Positions 27,131 through 34,788 of a stretch of 45,552 bases of DNA are shown in pieces. The DNA lies in NCBI RefSeq assembly GCF_007904085.1, contig NZ_CP042328.1, forward strand, positions 1-45,552, in the 5' to 3' direction. Both the position numbers and the translations under genes were made by a program. The stretch is from Euhalothece natronophila Z-M001. Its GTDB lineage: Bacteria; Cyanobacteriota; Cyanobacteriia; Cyanobacteriales; Rubidibacteraceae. Each line of letters opens with the position of its first letter. The stretch's first letter is position 1. Below the pieces are notes generated by a model. The model made no database searches, was not told the origin of the DNA, and worked only from the letters and a program-made list of their open reading frames with translations.

Positions 27131-27137
27131 AGGAGGT
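27131..27137 (+). promoter_or_regulatory. Strong ribosome-binding site of hsp20 next to the IS end
   Basis: AGGAGGT lies nine bases before the hsp20 ATG (27147), close to a full Shine-Dalgarno match. It begins only a few bases after the right end of the IS630 element, so the leader keeps its ribosome site but has lost its upstream DNA. Confidence 0.75.
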
Positions 27138-27146
27138 GACAGCGTT

Positions 27147-27611
27147 ATGGCACTAGTACGTTGGAATCCTGCTACTGAACTCGATGCTTTCCGTCGTCAA
27201 ATGGATCACCTATTCAATGAAATGACAGGTGACCGCGCCCTAACACCGCAATGGGGTCAACTTCCGATTGAACTCAATGATGCTGGTAATAATTTAGAAC
27301 TGAAAGCCCAAGTCCCTGGCATGAATCCTGATGATTTAGACGTGACAGTTAACCGCGATTCTGTAACCATCAGCGGTGAATATCGTCGCGAAAACGAAGG
27401 AGAAAACAGCTACGGCTCTGAGTTCCAATATGGCAAGTTCAGCCGTACCATTGGTTTACCCGTTGGCATCCAACAAGACCAAGTACAGGCGGACTACACC
27501 AACGGCCTTTTGACGCTACACTTACCGAAAGTGGAAGAAGCGGCGAATAAGAAAGTAAAAATTAACTTCGGTGATCAACAAGCCATTGCGGGTTCCAGCG
27601 GACAGTCCTAA
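27147..27611 (+). CDS. Small heat-shock protein, Hsp20/alpha-crystallin family
   Basis: The 154-residue product is an ATP-independent holdase chaperone that binds unfolding proteins as an oligomer in the cytoplasm. The N-terminal arm MALVRWNPATELDAFRRQMDHLFNEM is typical of cyanobacterial HspA-like proteins. The alpha-crystallin domain (~45-140) shows LELKAQVPGMNPDDLDVTV, VTISGEYRRE and the signature GLLTLHLPK. The C-terminal tail lacks an obvious I-x-I/V anchoring motif. A strong terminator follows at 27637. An IS630 copy sits directly upstream, so expression may now depend on read-through or a promoter at the IS end. Confidence 0.93.
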   Translation: MALVRWNPATELDAFRRQMDHLFNEMTGDRALTPQWGQLPIELNDAGNNLELKAQVPGMNPDDLDVTVNRDSVTISGEYRRENEGENSYGSEFQYGKFSRTIGLPVGIQQDQVQADYTNGLLTLHLPKVEEAANKKVKINFGDQQAIAGSSGQS

Positions 27612-27636
27612 CCGATAACACCTCCTAAAATTACAA

Positions 27637-27669
27637 CCCCCTTCCAGAGCAGGAAGGGGGAAATTTTTT
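27637..27669 (+). terminator. Rho-independent terminator of hsp20
   Basis: A nine-base-pair perfect stem, CCCCCTTCC/GGAAGGGGG, with loop AGAGCA, followed by AAA and six T residues. It starts 25 bases after the hsp20 stop. Confidence 0.92.
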
Positions 27670-27687
27670 GCTATATTCAAGATTTTG

Positions 27688-27900
27688 ATGCTAGCAATAC
27701 CATGTCTGATCTGGAATAATTTTAATATTTGCTACCTTAGCTGTAACTTGAGTTTTCAGAAATTGGACTACAAAACAGTGGAAGACGCTGTTAGCTTTGC
27801 CGACTTATTGTTTAGAATCAATGATAGAGCTATTAATGAGTCCAAGGAACAGTTAAAATCGGAGAAAAAAAAATGGGGGGACTACCAGAAGAAAAGCTAA
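27688..27900 (+). CDS. Possible small protein overlapping the next gene
   Basis: A 70-codon frame from ATG 27688. The first ~25 residues are hydrophobic and Cys-containing and may not be native. The second half (DYKTVEDAVSFADLLFRINDRAINESKEQLKSEKKK) looks like a real charged helix. It overlaps the start of the 27873 gene by 28 bases, so the two may be coupled. There is no good ribosome-binding site before 27688 and the true start may be internal. Function unknown. Confidence 0.35.
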   Translation: MLAIPCLIWNNFNICYLSCNLSFQKLDYKTVEDAVSFADLLFRINDRAINESKEQLKSEKKKWGDYQKKS

Positions 27901-28298
27901 GTCGAAAGCAACGTAAAAGAGCTAAACATAAAAAGCAAAAGCAAAGGAAAAGAGAGCTTCGAGAACAGTATTGGAAGGTAACAATGGGCGATCTGGCTTG
28001 GGAGTGTTACCAAAAATACGGGCGAGGGGTCGTGGCTTGCGCGAGCGATATTCCTTTCTCTTATGTCCTTCCAAATGTTGTCACTCTTCCAGATCAGGTC
28101 AAGAATTTTATCTTTAAATATGATCCAGAAACTAGCTTTTTACTATCTTTCTTTTATGATGAAGATGATGAGGGGCGCAGTGGATATTCAGTTCAAGTGG
28201 TTAACTTTAACGATGAAAAGGCTAGCCCCATAATAACCGCCGTCAAAGGGAAGGAAGAACTATCTGAGAAGATTAATGATTTTGTGGTTCAGGATTAG
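27873..28298 (+). CDS. Unknown protein with a strongly basic N-terminus
   Basis: The 141-residue product starts at ATG 27873, eight bases after GGAG. The first ~35 residues are a Lys/Arg/Gln-rich tail (EEKLSRKQRKRAKHKKQKQR), likely disordered and nucleic-acid-binding. Residues ~45-141 look folded and acidic (FIFKYDPETSFLLSFFYDEDDE), alternating hydrophobic strands and loops. No family recognised and no membrane segment visible. It follows the small 27688 frame with overlap and precedes decayed DNA. Confidence 0.6.
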   Translation: MGGLPEEKLSRKQRKRAKHKKQKQRKRELREQYWKVTMGDLAWECYQKYGRGVVACASDIPFSYVLPNVVTLPDQVKNFIFKYDPETSFLLSFFYDEDDEGRSGYSVQVVNFNDEKASPIITAVKGKEELSEKINDFVVQD

Positions 28299-28732
28299 CA
28301 CGTTCGCGCCCAAAGACTTATGAGATAGCCCCTAGAAGGAGTAATCATCCTAAAAGCGCGTCCTATATTATAAGGAATGATTTATGAGAAGGACGATCCA
28401 TCAATTATTAATGAACTAGCAACTGAAAAATCAGGCTCTTACAGCTAAATCCTGATTGCTAGATATTAAAATTTTTGATGCTAGTAATATGCAAATTTCC
28501 GTTTTAAACTCTCATCAAAAGTAGATTAATAATGATTTGAATTATGATTTAGATAGAGATAGTCGCCAGTGATCAAGCCAAGATGAAAGACAAACAAGAT
28601 TGAAGAAAGTAGCAGTGGAGAATTGCTAGAAATTAACACCCTATTAACCATCTCAAGTCTGATCTAGACCCTGAGATTACTATTACTGATTTAATTGACT
28701 ATCAGCCCGATTAAACTATCATTTTCTAAAAC

Positions 28733-28769
28733 CATCCCACTCTCCGATACGACAGGGGGATGACATTTT
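28733..28769 (+). terminator. Terminator-like hairpin before the rep leader
   Basis: CATCCC (28733-28738) can pair with GGGATG (28757-28762), and a run of T residues follows. The loop is long (18 bases), so the call is moderate. It would insulate the replication genes from upstream transcription. Confidence 0.5.
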
Positions 28770-28879
28770 TTTAAATTTAAACCTTAAAAGCAAATCCCTG
28801 ATTTGGATGACCTAAAAATTTTTAAAATTCCTGAAACGCACTGTGGGAGGGAGGTCAACGTTAGTTTTGGTGAAAATAC

Positions 28880-28910
28880 TGCTGCCCCTGACTTGAGGGG
28901 GTGGGAGCAG
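28880..28910. promoter_or_regulatory. GC-rich hairpin in the rep leader
   Basis: CTGCT/AGCAG arms enclose CCCC/GGGG arms around the loop TGACTTGA, in otherwise AT-rich DNA just before the small leader gene and rep. It could control rep expression, for example as an attenuator or antisense-RNA target, as in copy-number control. No experimental basis. Confidence 0.35.
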
Positions 28911-28957
28911 TAGTGCTACTGTGTAAGTATCCTAACCCAAACACAAGCACTAGTTTG

Positions 28958-29182
28958 ATGATAGCATTTACTTTCCAAAACAATCAAGCCACCGCCGCTC
29001 AACCTTCCTCTCTCCTCCCCTTCGACCAACAGGAACGGCGCAAACGTAATCCCTCCCAACTCTTACTCACCGCCCACGGCAAAGTCTTTTACCAACTAGA
29101 CCTCGGAATCCCACCAGATAGAGGGAGGAGGTTGATTCCTCTCCTCCAAGCTCAAATGATGGGAGGTGAGGCAAATGGCTAA
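28958..29182 (+). CDS. Small leader protein overlapping rep
   Basis: A 74-residue frame from ATG 28958; upstream in-frame GTG codons at 28901 and 28913 could extend it by up to 19 residues, and 28913 has GGGAG five bases before it. It overlaps the rep ATG (29175) by eight bases, and the rep ribosome site lies inside it, so translational coupling with rep is likely. The segment LLPFDQQERRKRNPSQLLL through FYQLDLG reminds me of the N-terminal domain of the urease accessory protein UreE. That is only a visual impression, and the nickel-binding part would be absent. It may be a replication control peptide. Confidence 0.5.
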   Translation: MIAFTFQNNQATAAQPSSLLPFDQQERRKRNPSQLLLTAHGKVFYQLDLGIPPDRGRRLIPLLQAQMMGGEANG

Positions 29183-32100
29183 TTTTATCTACCCTCACCA
29201 TCGGAATGAATGGAAAGGAAGCAAGATTTCAGAAGAAATCATTGAGCTTAATTTAAGAAGCCTCAAGGTTGAACCCTACGGCGCACGGGACGAGGCGATC
29301 GAGCTATTAGCTGACCTAGACAACATCAAACGTGATAACACGGGTCGGATTAGCCGTTCCGAGTTAAATAAATATAGCTTCCTTAATGATGGTGGCTGGC
29401 GTGCTCGGGGGGCTGATTTACAGAATGGAGGTTATTCTGACTTCATTACCCTGAAACCAGAAAACCCACGCTGGGATAGCCAGAAGCAGAAGCATATCAA
29501 ATACGAGCATCCCAGAGGGAGAGCTACAGAAATTTTTGCCCCTCTTGTGTCCTTTGCTGATAGTGCCAAAATTGTCGCAAAGAGCAAGAATGATGAGTTT
29601 CAGAAAGATTTTCTCAAACGGCTACAGGATGAAATAGACAAGGAAGAAATTAAGGATAGCAATAGCCTATTAGCCATCACTAGAGAAAATTGTAAGAATG
29701 GAGCAATTGAGGAGGTTTATCAGACTTCCCAGAAACTACGAAATAAGAAAGATGGTTTTGAGTACCTAAAATGTGAAGACTCTAAAACTCTCCTGAACGT
29801 TCTAATCAGACTAGATGAGGGCTTCTGGGAATCAGTTAAGACTCATCCTGTTTCTGTAGGAGTAACAGAAGGATACAAAAAAGCAGCGTCCATTCTGACC
29901 CAAGGATATCCTTGCGTCGCCGTTCCTGGGATCTGGAATTGGATCGATCAGGATGCTGAGAAATTTATCAACTTTAAGGGAGAAGAGAAACGCCGTAAGG
30001 AACTAACCCGACACTTAACACCCCTGTGCAAGGTTAAAAGAGAATTTTTCCTTGCCTTTGATGAGGATGAGAAAGCCAGCACCCGTCGCAATGTTGAACT
30101 CGCCCAAGAGGTATTAGGGAAGGTTCTCAGCAAAAATGGTGGCAAGGTTAGCATCCTTTACTGGAAACCCGAAGATGGAAAAGGGATTGATGACGCGATC
30201 GCGCTTAATGGTGCTAATTGGTTTAAGAAGGTTTATGAACAACGGCTGTCATTATCAGCATGGCTTTACTGGAATCAAAAATTAAGCCATGTTGACCAGC
30301 GATTAAATAAACAATTCCTAACCAAGGATGATATTGATAGTATTGCCAAAATCCTTGGAATTAAATCACCAAAGGGAACTGGCAAAACAGAAGCAATTGG
30401 CGATTATGTCCAAGAGTATATCAACGCTGGAATCCCTGTTCTCCTCTTATCCCACCGCCGCCAATTAGTAGAAGCCTTATCGGAACGGTTTGGCATTGAT
30501 AACGCTTATAACTTCCGTGTATCTGATACCAGGGGAGTTTTAGGGTTAGCGTTATGTTCTGATTCCCTCCACAGTAATAGTCAGGTTAACTTCAATCCTC
30601 ATAACTGGGATGATTTTGTTCTCATTATTGATGAGGTAGAACAAATGATTCCCCATACCCTCATCAGTACAGGGACAGATGTAGCTAACCACCGCACGGA
30701 AGTATTAGCCAACCTTTCTACCCTTTGCCAGAATGCCAAACAGATTATTTTATCCGATGCTGACCTCAGCGATCGCGGTCTCAATTATATCTCTTCCCTC
30801 ACTGGTCACTGTCAACAGAAGGTTATTGTTAATGATTTTCAACCTGCTAAAGGGAGAAAACTTTATAATTATCCTTCCCCAGAAGCTCTATTACATGACC
30901 TTCTTTTAGAATTAGATGATCCAGATTCTAAAGTGCTGATTCCCATAGATGCCCAAAGAGCAAGTTCCAAGTGGGGAAGCCAGACAGTAGAAACCTACAT
31001 CAAGACAAGATATCCCCATCTGAAGGTTTTACGAATTGACTCGGAAACCGTTGCTAATCCCGAGCATGAGGCTTTTGGGATTGCCAACCTGATCAATCAG
31101 GCAATTAAAGATTATGATGTGGTAATTTACACCCCCGTGCTAGGAACTGGCATAAGCATTGACGTTGAAAATCATTTCACCGCCGTTTACAGTTTCAATC
31201 AGGGAACGCAATCAGAAAACAGCACCCGTCAATTCTTGGCACGATTAAGGGATGATATCCCTCGCCACTGTTACTTTAAGCCCATTGGCGTTGGCTTTAT
31301 GAGTGGCGGCGAAACCGAACCCCGAGCCGTCAAACGCTCTAATAAATCAGTTACCAAACGGAACATTTGCAACCTGACCAAGCTAGACAATGAGGCTTTA
31401 GAGTTTGATTCCTTCGGAAACCATGTTAATGCTTACTGTAGCTATGTTGCCAACCATAATTTAGGCTTATCAGCGTATCGTGAAATTGTCTTGGAAGGGT
31501 TGAAAAGGGAAGGATATGAAATTATCCAAATGCAGGATATCGAGAAAGATGATAAGAAACCTCTAGGGAAAACAGTTACCACCACAAGAGACATCAACTA
31601 CGACAAGGAAACCAGCGCGATCGCGCAAATTGAAACCCCTTCCGATGAGGAACTTACCAAGCTGGAATCCAAACATGAATTAACCGATTCCCAACGCTAC
31701 CAATTAAGAAAAGGGAAAATGGAAAAGCGCTATGGTGTGGAAGCTGACAAGGAATTAGTTGAACAAGACGACGACGGGCTTTATCCTCAGTTATCCCTCC
31801 TATTTTGGCTTACAGTGGGACGCGATCAGGTAGAGGAAGCTGACCACCAGAAGGCTAAAAAATACGCTGATACGACAGGAGGAAAAGGCTACTCACCCGA
31901 TTTTAACCGCACTCAGAACCAAGCTAAAGTGCAAGTGCTAGAAGCTCTAAGAATCCCTGAAATTATAGCCATGGAAGGAGAGGAGGTAACTAATAGCTCG
32001 ATTGATTGGTGGTGGCAACATATTCAAGACATTTGTGAGAACAAAAATGCCAAGACCACCGTTAAGCAGTTCCTGAATTTAACGATATCCGATAAGGAAA

Positions 32101-32504
32101 CACCAATCAGAAACTTAGGGAAGATACTTAACCGCGTTGGGTATGAGTTAGCCTTCTCTTACCAGAAAGGGAAAAATGAGGGACGAGAACGAGTTTACAC
32201 AGTCGAACGGATAACCGACAAGCAAGATGTTATCTTCTCCCATTGGCTAGAGAAGGTTAATGACGACCTTAAGCCTCGGAATGTGGTTAACTTCCCTAAA
32301 CGCCTTACATCATTAATTAATTATATCAATGATGATTCTATCCCATTCTACGGCAATAAGGATAGGACTCTCTTTAACCTGTTAGCTAAAGATGACGTGC
32401 AAAAATCGGTAGATGATTTAAGAGCAATTCATCCCCATGTCACGAATGAATTGGCGAGAAGTTTAATTAATGAATTAATAGAATCCTATGAGGAGGTAGC
32501 TTAA
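29175..32504 (+). CDS. CyRepA1-type plasmid replication protein (TOPRIM primase/P-loop helicase)
   Basis: The 1109-residue product initiates plasmid replication. The N-terminal half resembles the DUF3854/TOPRIM region of the cyanobacterial CyRepA1 family: Glu232 in VGVTEGYKKAA, and the acidic cluster from Asp296 in LAFDEDEKAS. A helicase-like P-loop domain follows: Walker A PKGTGKTEA with Lys404, Walker B LIIDEVEQM with Asp486-Glu487, and a RQFLARLRDD segment with a candidate arginine finger. I start at ATG 29175 because GGAGGT at 29162-29167 sits seven bases before it; a GTG at 29166 in the same frame overlaps that site. It is coupled to the small leader gene. CyRepA-type proteins drive replication of small Synechocystis plasmids (established knowledge). 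A broken copy of the 3' end is at 1-923. Confidence 0.88.
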   Translation: MANFIYPHHRNEWKGSKISEEIIELNLRSLKVEPYGARDEAIELLADLDNIKRDNTGRISRSELNKYSFLNDGGWRARGADLQNGGYSDFITLKPENPRWDSQKQKHIKYEHPRGRATEIFAPLVSFADSAKIVAKSKNDEFQKDFLKRLQDEIDKEEIKDSNSLLAITRENCKNGAIEEVYQTSQKLRNKKDGFEYLKCEDSKTLLNVLIRLDEGFWESVKTHPVSVGVTEGYKKAASILTQGYPCVAVPGIWNWIDQDAEKFINFKGEEKRRKELTRHLTPLCKVKREFFLAFDEDEKASTRRNVELAQEVLGKVLSKNGGKVSILYWKPEDGKGIDDAIALNGANWFKKVYEQRLSLSAWLYWNQKLSHVDQRLNKQFLTKDDIDSIAKILGIKSPKGTGKTEAIGDYVQEYINAGIPVLLLSHRRQLVEALSERFGIDNAYNFRVSDTRGVLGLALCSDSLHSNSQVNFNPHNWDDFVLIIDEVEQMIPHTLISTGTDVANHRTEVLANLSTLCQNAKQIILSDADLSDRGLNYISSLTGHCQQKVIVNDFQPAKGRKLYNYPSPEALLHDLLLELDDPDSKVLIPIDAQRASSKWGSQTVETYIKTRYPHLKVLRIDSETVANPEHEAFGIANLINQAIKDYDVVIYTPVLGTGISIDVENHFTAVYSFNQGTQSENSTRQFLARLRDDIPRHCYFKPIGVGFMSGGETEPRAVKRSNKSVTKRNICNLTKLDNEALEFDSFGNHVNAYCSYVANHNLGLSAYREIVLEGLKREGYEIIQMQDIEKDDKKPLGKTVTTTRDINYDKETSAIAQIETPSDEELTKLESKHELTDSQRYQLRKGKMEKRYGVEADKELVEQDDDGLYPQLSLLFWLTVGRDQVEEADHQKAKKYADTTGGKGYSPDFNRTQNQAKVQVLEALRIPEIIAMEGEEVTNSSIDWWWQHIQDICENKNAKTTVKQFLNLTISDKETPIRNLGKILNRVGYELAFSYQKGKNEGRERVYTVERITDKQDVIFSHWLEKVNDDLKPRNVVNFPKRLTSLINYINDDSIPFYGNKDRTLFNLLAKDDVQKSVDDLRAIHPHVTNELARSLINELIESYEEVA

Positions 32505-32531
32505 GTGGTCACGCGAGATTATTAATAATAT

Positions 32532-32791
32532 ATGGGAATCAATCAAAGTGACTCTAGTAAACGCGAAGCCTTCTCCAAACGCCTTGTACTATGGCGACCT
32601 CGCGCTTTTAACTTATGAACATTGTCGTGGCGATTTAGATAAGTTTGCTGGATTAATCTTAGATAGCTTAGTGGATGTTGGAATCATCAAAAAATGATCA
32701 GGTCAAGTGCATCCACCGATTAGAAATTAGCTTGAATGATTCTCCTATCTGGTTCAAGATGGTATTAGGAATTAGCCTGAAAATAAAATAA
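32532..32791 (+). pseudogene. RusA-like Holliday-junction resolvase remnant
   Basis: Directly after rep, three frames together spell a RusA-like protein. The key stretch RGDLDKFAGLILDSLVDVGI resembles the RusA motif DxDN...K...LDaL..., followed after a frame change at six A residues (32689-32694) by KNDQVKCIHRLEISLNDSP, like the usual DDsqV segment. Another break at TTTT near 32605 separates the ATG-started beginning (MGINQSDSSKREAF). The first Asp pair and the later Asp are kept, but the catalytic-site Lys position is Gly. Both contig copies share both breaks, so it is probably a decayed gene, though two shared homopolymer errors cannot be excluded. Confidence 0.5.
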
Positions 32792-32891
32792 ATAAATAAA
32801 TAATATTGAGTTAAAGGTTAGAAAAATAATCGCTGACCATTAATGACTTGATTATGTCTTAAAAATAACAATTTAAAAGGAGAAAAAATAT

Positions 32892-33221
32892 ATGAATAAA
32901 AAAGAAAAAATATTGAATTATTTAAAACATAACCTGATCGGTACACGCAAACAAATTGCTCAAGCAATCGACTATTCCGAATCTGCTACCTACAGTGGAT
33001 TGATGGAACTACTCGAAGAAAACCAAGTAGATCGCGAACAAGGAAAAGGCCGTAAGCCTGATACTTATTACCTCAAAAATAATTCCAAAAAAACACCAAA
33101 GAAAATCAAAAGTAAGTTTTCGAGTTTCCCAGATGAAAAGATTTATACCAAAGTCTTTTCATTAGATGATTTAGAGCATAAAGAGGTTATCATTTTGATT
33201 CTAACAGACAGAAACGCCTAG
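32892..33221 (+). CDS. Small winged-helix DNA-binding protein
   Basis: The 109-residue product has an N-terminal winged helix-turn-helix (~1-62). KKEKILNYLKHNLIGTRKQIAQAIDYSESATYSGLMELLEENQV reads as helix, turn and recognition helix, and GRKPDTYYL as the wing. The C-terminal part is basic and then acidic (PKKIKSKFSSFPDEKIYTKVFSLDDLEHKE), perhaps a dimerisation or partner segment. The ATG follows AAAGGAG and a strong terminator follows the stop. It lies between rep and the RHH-like gene, so regulation of copy number or maintenance genes is plausible (inference). The same gene is seen at 1305-1634. Confidence 0.8.
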   Translation: MNKKEKILNYLKHNLIGTRKQIAQAIDYSESATYSGLMELLEENQVDREQGKGRKPDTYYLKNNSKKTPKKIKSKFSSFPDEKIYTKVFSLDDLEHKEVIILILTDRNA

Positions 33222-33253
33222 ATAGTTTAGTTCAATCTTAACTTTAGTCAGAC

Positions 33254-33287
33254 TCCCCCTTATTATTACTTAGGGGGATTTTTTTTT
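33254..33287 (+). terminator. Rho-independent terminator after the winged-helix gene
   Basis: TCCCCC pairs with GGGGGA across an AT-rich loop and is followed by nine T residues. It lies between the plus-strand winged-helix gene and the convergent minus-strand gene and works only in the plus direction. Confidence 0.85.
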
Positions 33288-33406
33288 ACAGTCCTAATAA
33301 TTGAGTCCCTGTTTCTGTAGCTATGTTATGATCTAATTTTTACTTACTTTTTTAACTGTTTTCTTGCTTAATCTCTTTCTATCTTCAACATTTTTTCATG
33401 TTTGAT

Positions 33407-33943
33407 CTAAAAAGATTCTATCATATCATTTAATGCCTCTTCCCCATCTGCATTTCTATCATCATCTATCGGAAAATTTATTTCTGTATCTCTCTTTCTC
33501 GCTTCCATGATTAACTCTGTTTTTGTTTTTTCTCTTTTTTTCTCCTTTTCCCCTTCCTTACTTGACTCTTCACTTGACTCTTCACTTGACTCTTGGCTCA
33601 ATTCTACAGTTGATGGGGGGTTTGCTTCCCCAACCGAGTTCACCCTTCTCCCTAGCATCTCTTCCACATCCAACCCTGCTAGAATTGCCAAACTATGTAT
33701 TTGACCCCATAAGTCACTTATAGAACGCCTTGCCATCACTTTTAATTCTTGCTCTGAAATATCTTCAAATTCTGATATAAGTTCAGGATAATAATACTTT
33801 TCGATCGCATGGCAAATCATTGCATTTCTTTCCCCAGATTCTATTTGATTAAGGTACTTAAACAACTTTCCTCGCTTACTATTTACTTTTGCTTGTGATT
33901 TATAGTTAATATATATTGTGGTATTACTCATAGGTGATTCCAT
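33407..33943 (-). CDS. Putative ribbon-helix-helix plasmid maintenance protein
   Basis: The 178-residue product has a possible RHH-type N-terminal domain: a strand TTIYINYKS, then helices SKRGKLFKYLNQI and GERNAMICHAIEKYYYPEL. A second helical segment follows (SEQELKVMARRSISDLWGQIHSLAILAGL). The tail is low-complexity: a SQESSEESSEESSKEGEKEKK tract from 12-base tandem repeats, then an acidic end. Two ATGs are possible, 33943 and 33931 (MSNTTIYIN); the second is about 11 bases after AGGA, the first directly abuts it. The gene reads away from the TACCAT-box array at 34000-34182, about 60 bases upstream, as expected for a partition or autoregulator protein binding its own upstream repeats. No ParA gene is present. 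The family assignment is inference. Confidence 0.6.
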   Translation of the reverse strand: MESPMSNTTIYINYKSQAKVNSKRGKLFKYLNQIESGERNAMICHAIEKYYYPELISEFEDISEQELKVMARRSISDLWGQIHSLAILAGLDVEEMLGRRVNSVGEANPPSTVELSQESSEESSEESSKEGEKEKKREKTKTELIMEARKRDTEINFPIDDDRNADGEEALNDMIESF

Positions 33944-33999
33944 CCTTTCTTTTTCATAACAAAAATCTTATAATTATGTGATTTACGACAAACAAGCGA

Positions 34000-34182
34000 T
34001 ACCATTATTTTCCTTTTAATACCATAAGTTACCATTATTCACCATGATATGACCAAAAATAACCTTCTTTTATCAATGGTATTTGAACGACTCAATAAGA
34101 TTGGCGATTCCTTATCTACCATGATACTCCCTGATCTACCCTGATCTATCTTCATCTACCATTGTCATTAAGGAATTACCAT
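34000..34182. repeat. Helically phased TACCAT-box array
   Basis: TACCAT occurs at 34000, 34020, 34030, 34117, 34157 and 34177, with variants CACCAT at 34040 and TACCCT at 34137 and one inverted box ATGGTA at 34076. Spacings within each half are multiples of 10 bases (20, 10, 10; then 20, 20, 20), placing boxes on one face of the helix. Such phasing is typical of multimeric operators or centromeres bound by RHH proteins, and of iterons. The adjacent leftward gene encodes the best candidate binder. Confidence 0.65.
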
Positions 34183-34479
34183 AAATGATTAAAATCACAC
34201 ACCAAAATTTGAGAAAAATCCTAAGCAAACTGCAAAAAACTCCAAAATATGGAGGATTCACGTCAACTCCCCTTTTTACTCCCTACTGCTACCAAACTGA
34301 TTTATATTATGATTTAATCAAGCTATTCGTATAAATTTAAGATAAAAATAAAATCAATTAATAAAAATAATATCTATATTCCCTATATAGCAAAGGATAT
34401 AGCTAGCTAAAGATACATAAGTTACTTTATAAGTTTTATGTTTATAACAATAATACTGCAAAAAAGCAGAGGTAAATTA

Positions 34480-34704
34480 TCAAGTTATTGAATTTTCTGA
34501 GGATTCAGACCCCTCTCTAACAAATTCTATTTTTTCTATGGGCGTTATTATCTCAGGCAATGACAACACTGTACTAAATAACCTAATAGAGCTTTGCGAA
34601 CCTGCCCTATGGGTCGCAACCCCACATCCCACTGAAAAAGGTCTAGCAACAGTTTGATCTAGCCATATCCCCCAAATTAAAGAAGGAGAAACCTTTAATC
34701 TCAA
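34480..34704 (-). CDS. Doubtful small frame in the AT-rich region
   Basis: A 74-codon frame starting with TTG, containing IWGIWLDQTVARPFSVGCGV and FSTVLSLPEIITPIEKIEF. The content is protein-like, but there is no ATG and no ribosome-binding site, and an in-frame TAG lies just upstream. It may be a remnant of a larger gene. No family recognised. Confidence 0.22.
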   Translation of the reverse strand: MRLKVSPSLIWGIWLDQTVARPFSVGCGVATHRAGSQSSIRLFSTVLSLPEIITPIEKIEFVREGSESSENSIT

Positions 34705-34760
34705 TATGAGCTAATCAGCGATCGCTATAATCACCTAGAACATTTTAATCAACCCCTCCC

Positions 34761-34788
34761 AATCCCCAATTTTCTGGGGTTTTATTTT
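34761..34788 (+). terminator. Terminator-like hairpin without an upstream gene
   Basis: CCCC (34764-34767) and GGGG (34776-34779) enclose an eight-base loop and are followed by TTTTATTTTATTT. It points in the plus direction, yet the nearest plus-strand gene ends 1.5 kb earlier behind its own terminator, so it may end a small non-coding transcript. Confidence 0.5.

Larger units (their letters stand above)
28299..28957. other. Decayed DNA upstream of the replication genes
   Basis: No convincing gene in about 650 bases. Short protein-like pieces are visible: M-IYEKDDPSIINELATEKSG from 28378 (23 codons), an IKIFDASNMQISVLN fragment near 28466-28523, and HLKSDLDPEITITDLIDYQPD ending near 28715. 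These look like remnants. The FDASN piece resembles a stretch at about 27676-27702. A terminator-like hairpin (28733) and a GC-rich hairpin (28880) lie toward the right end. Confidence 0.5.
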
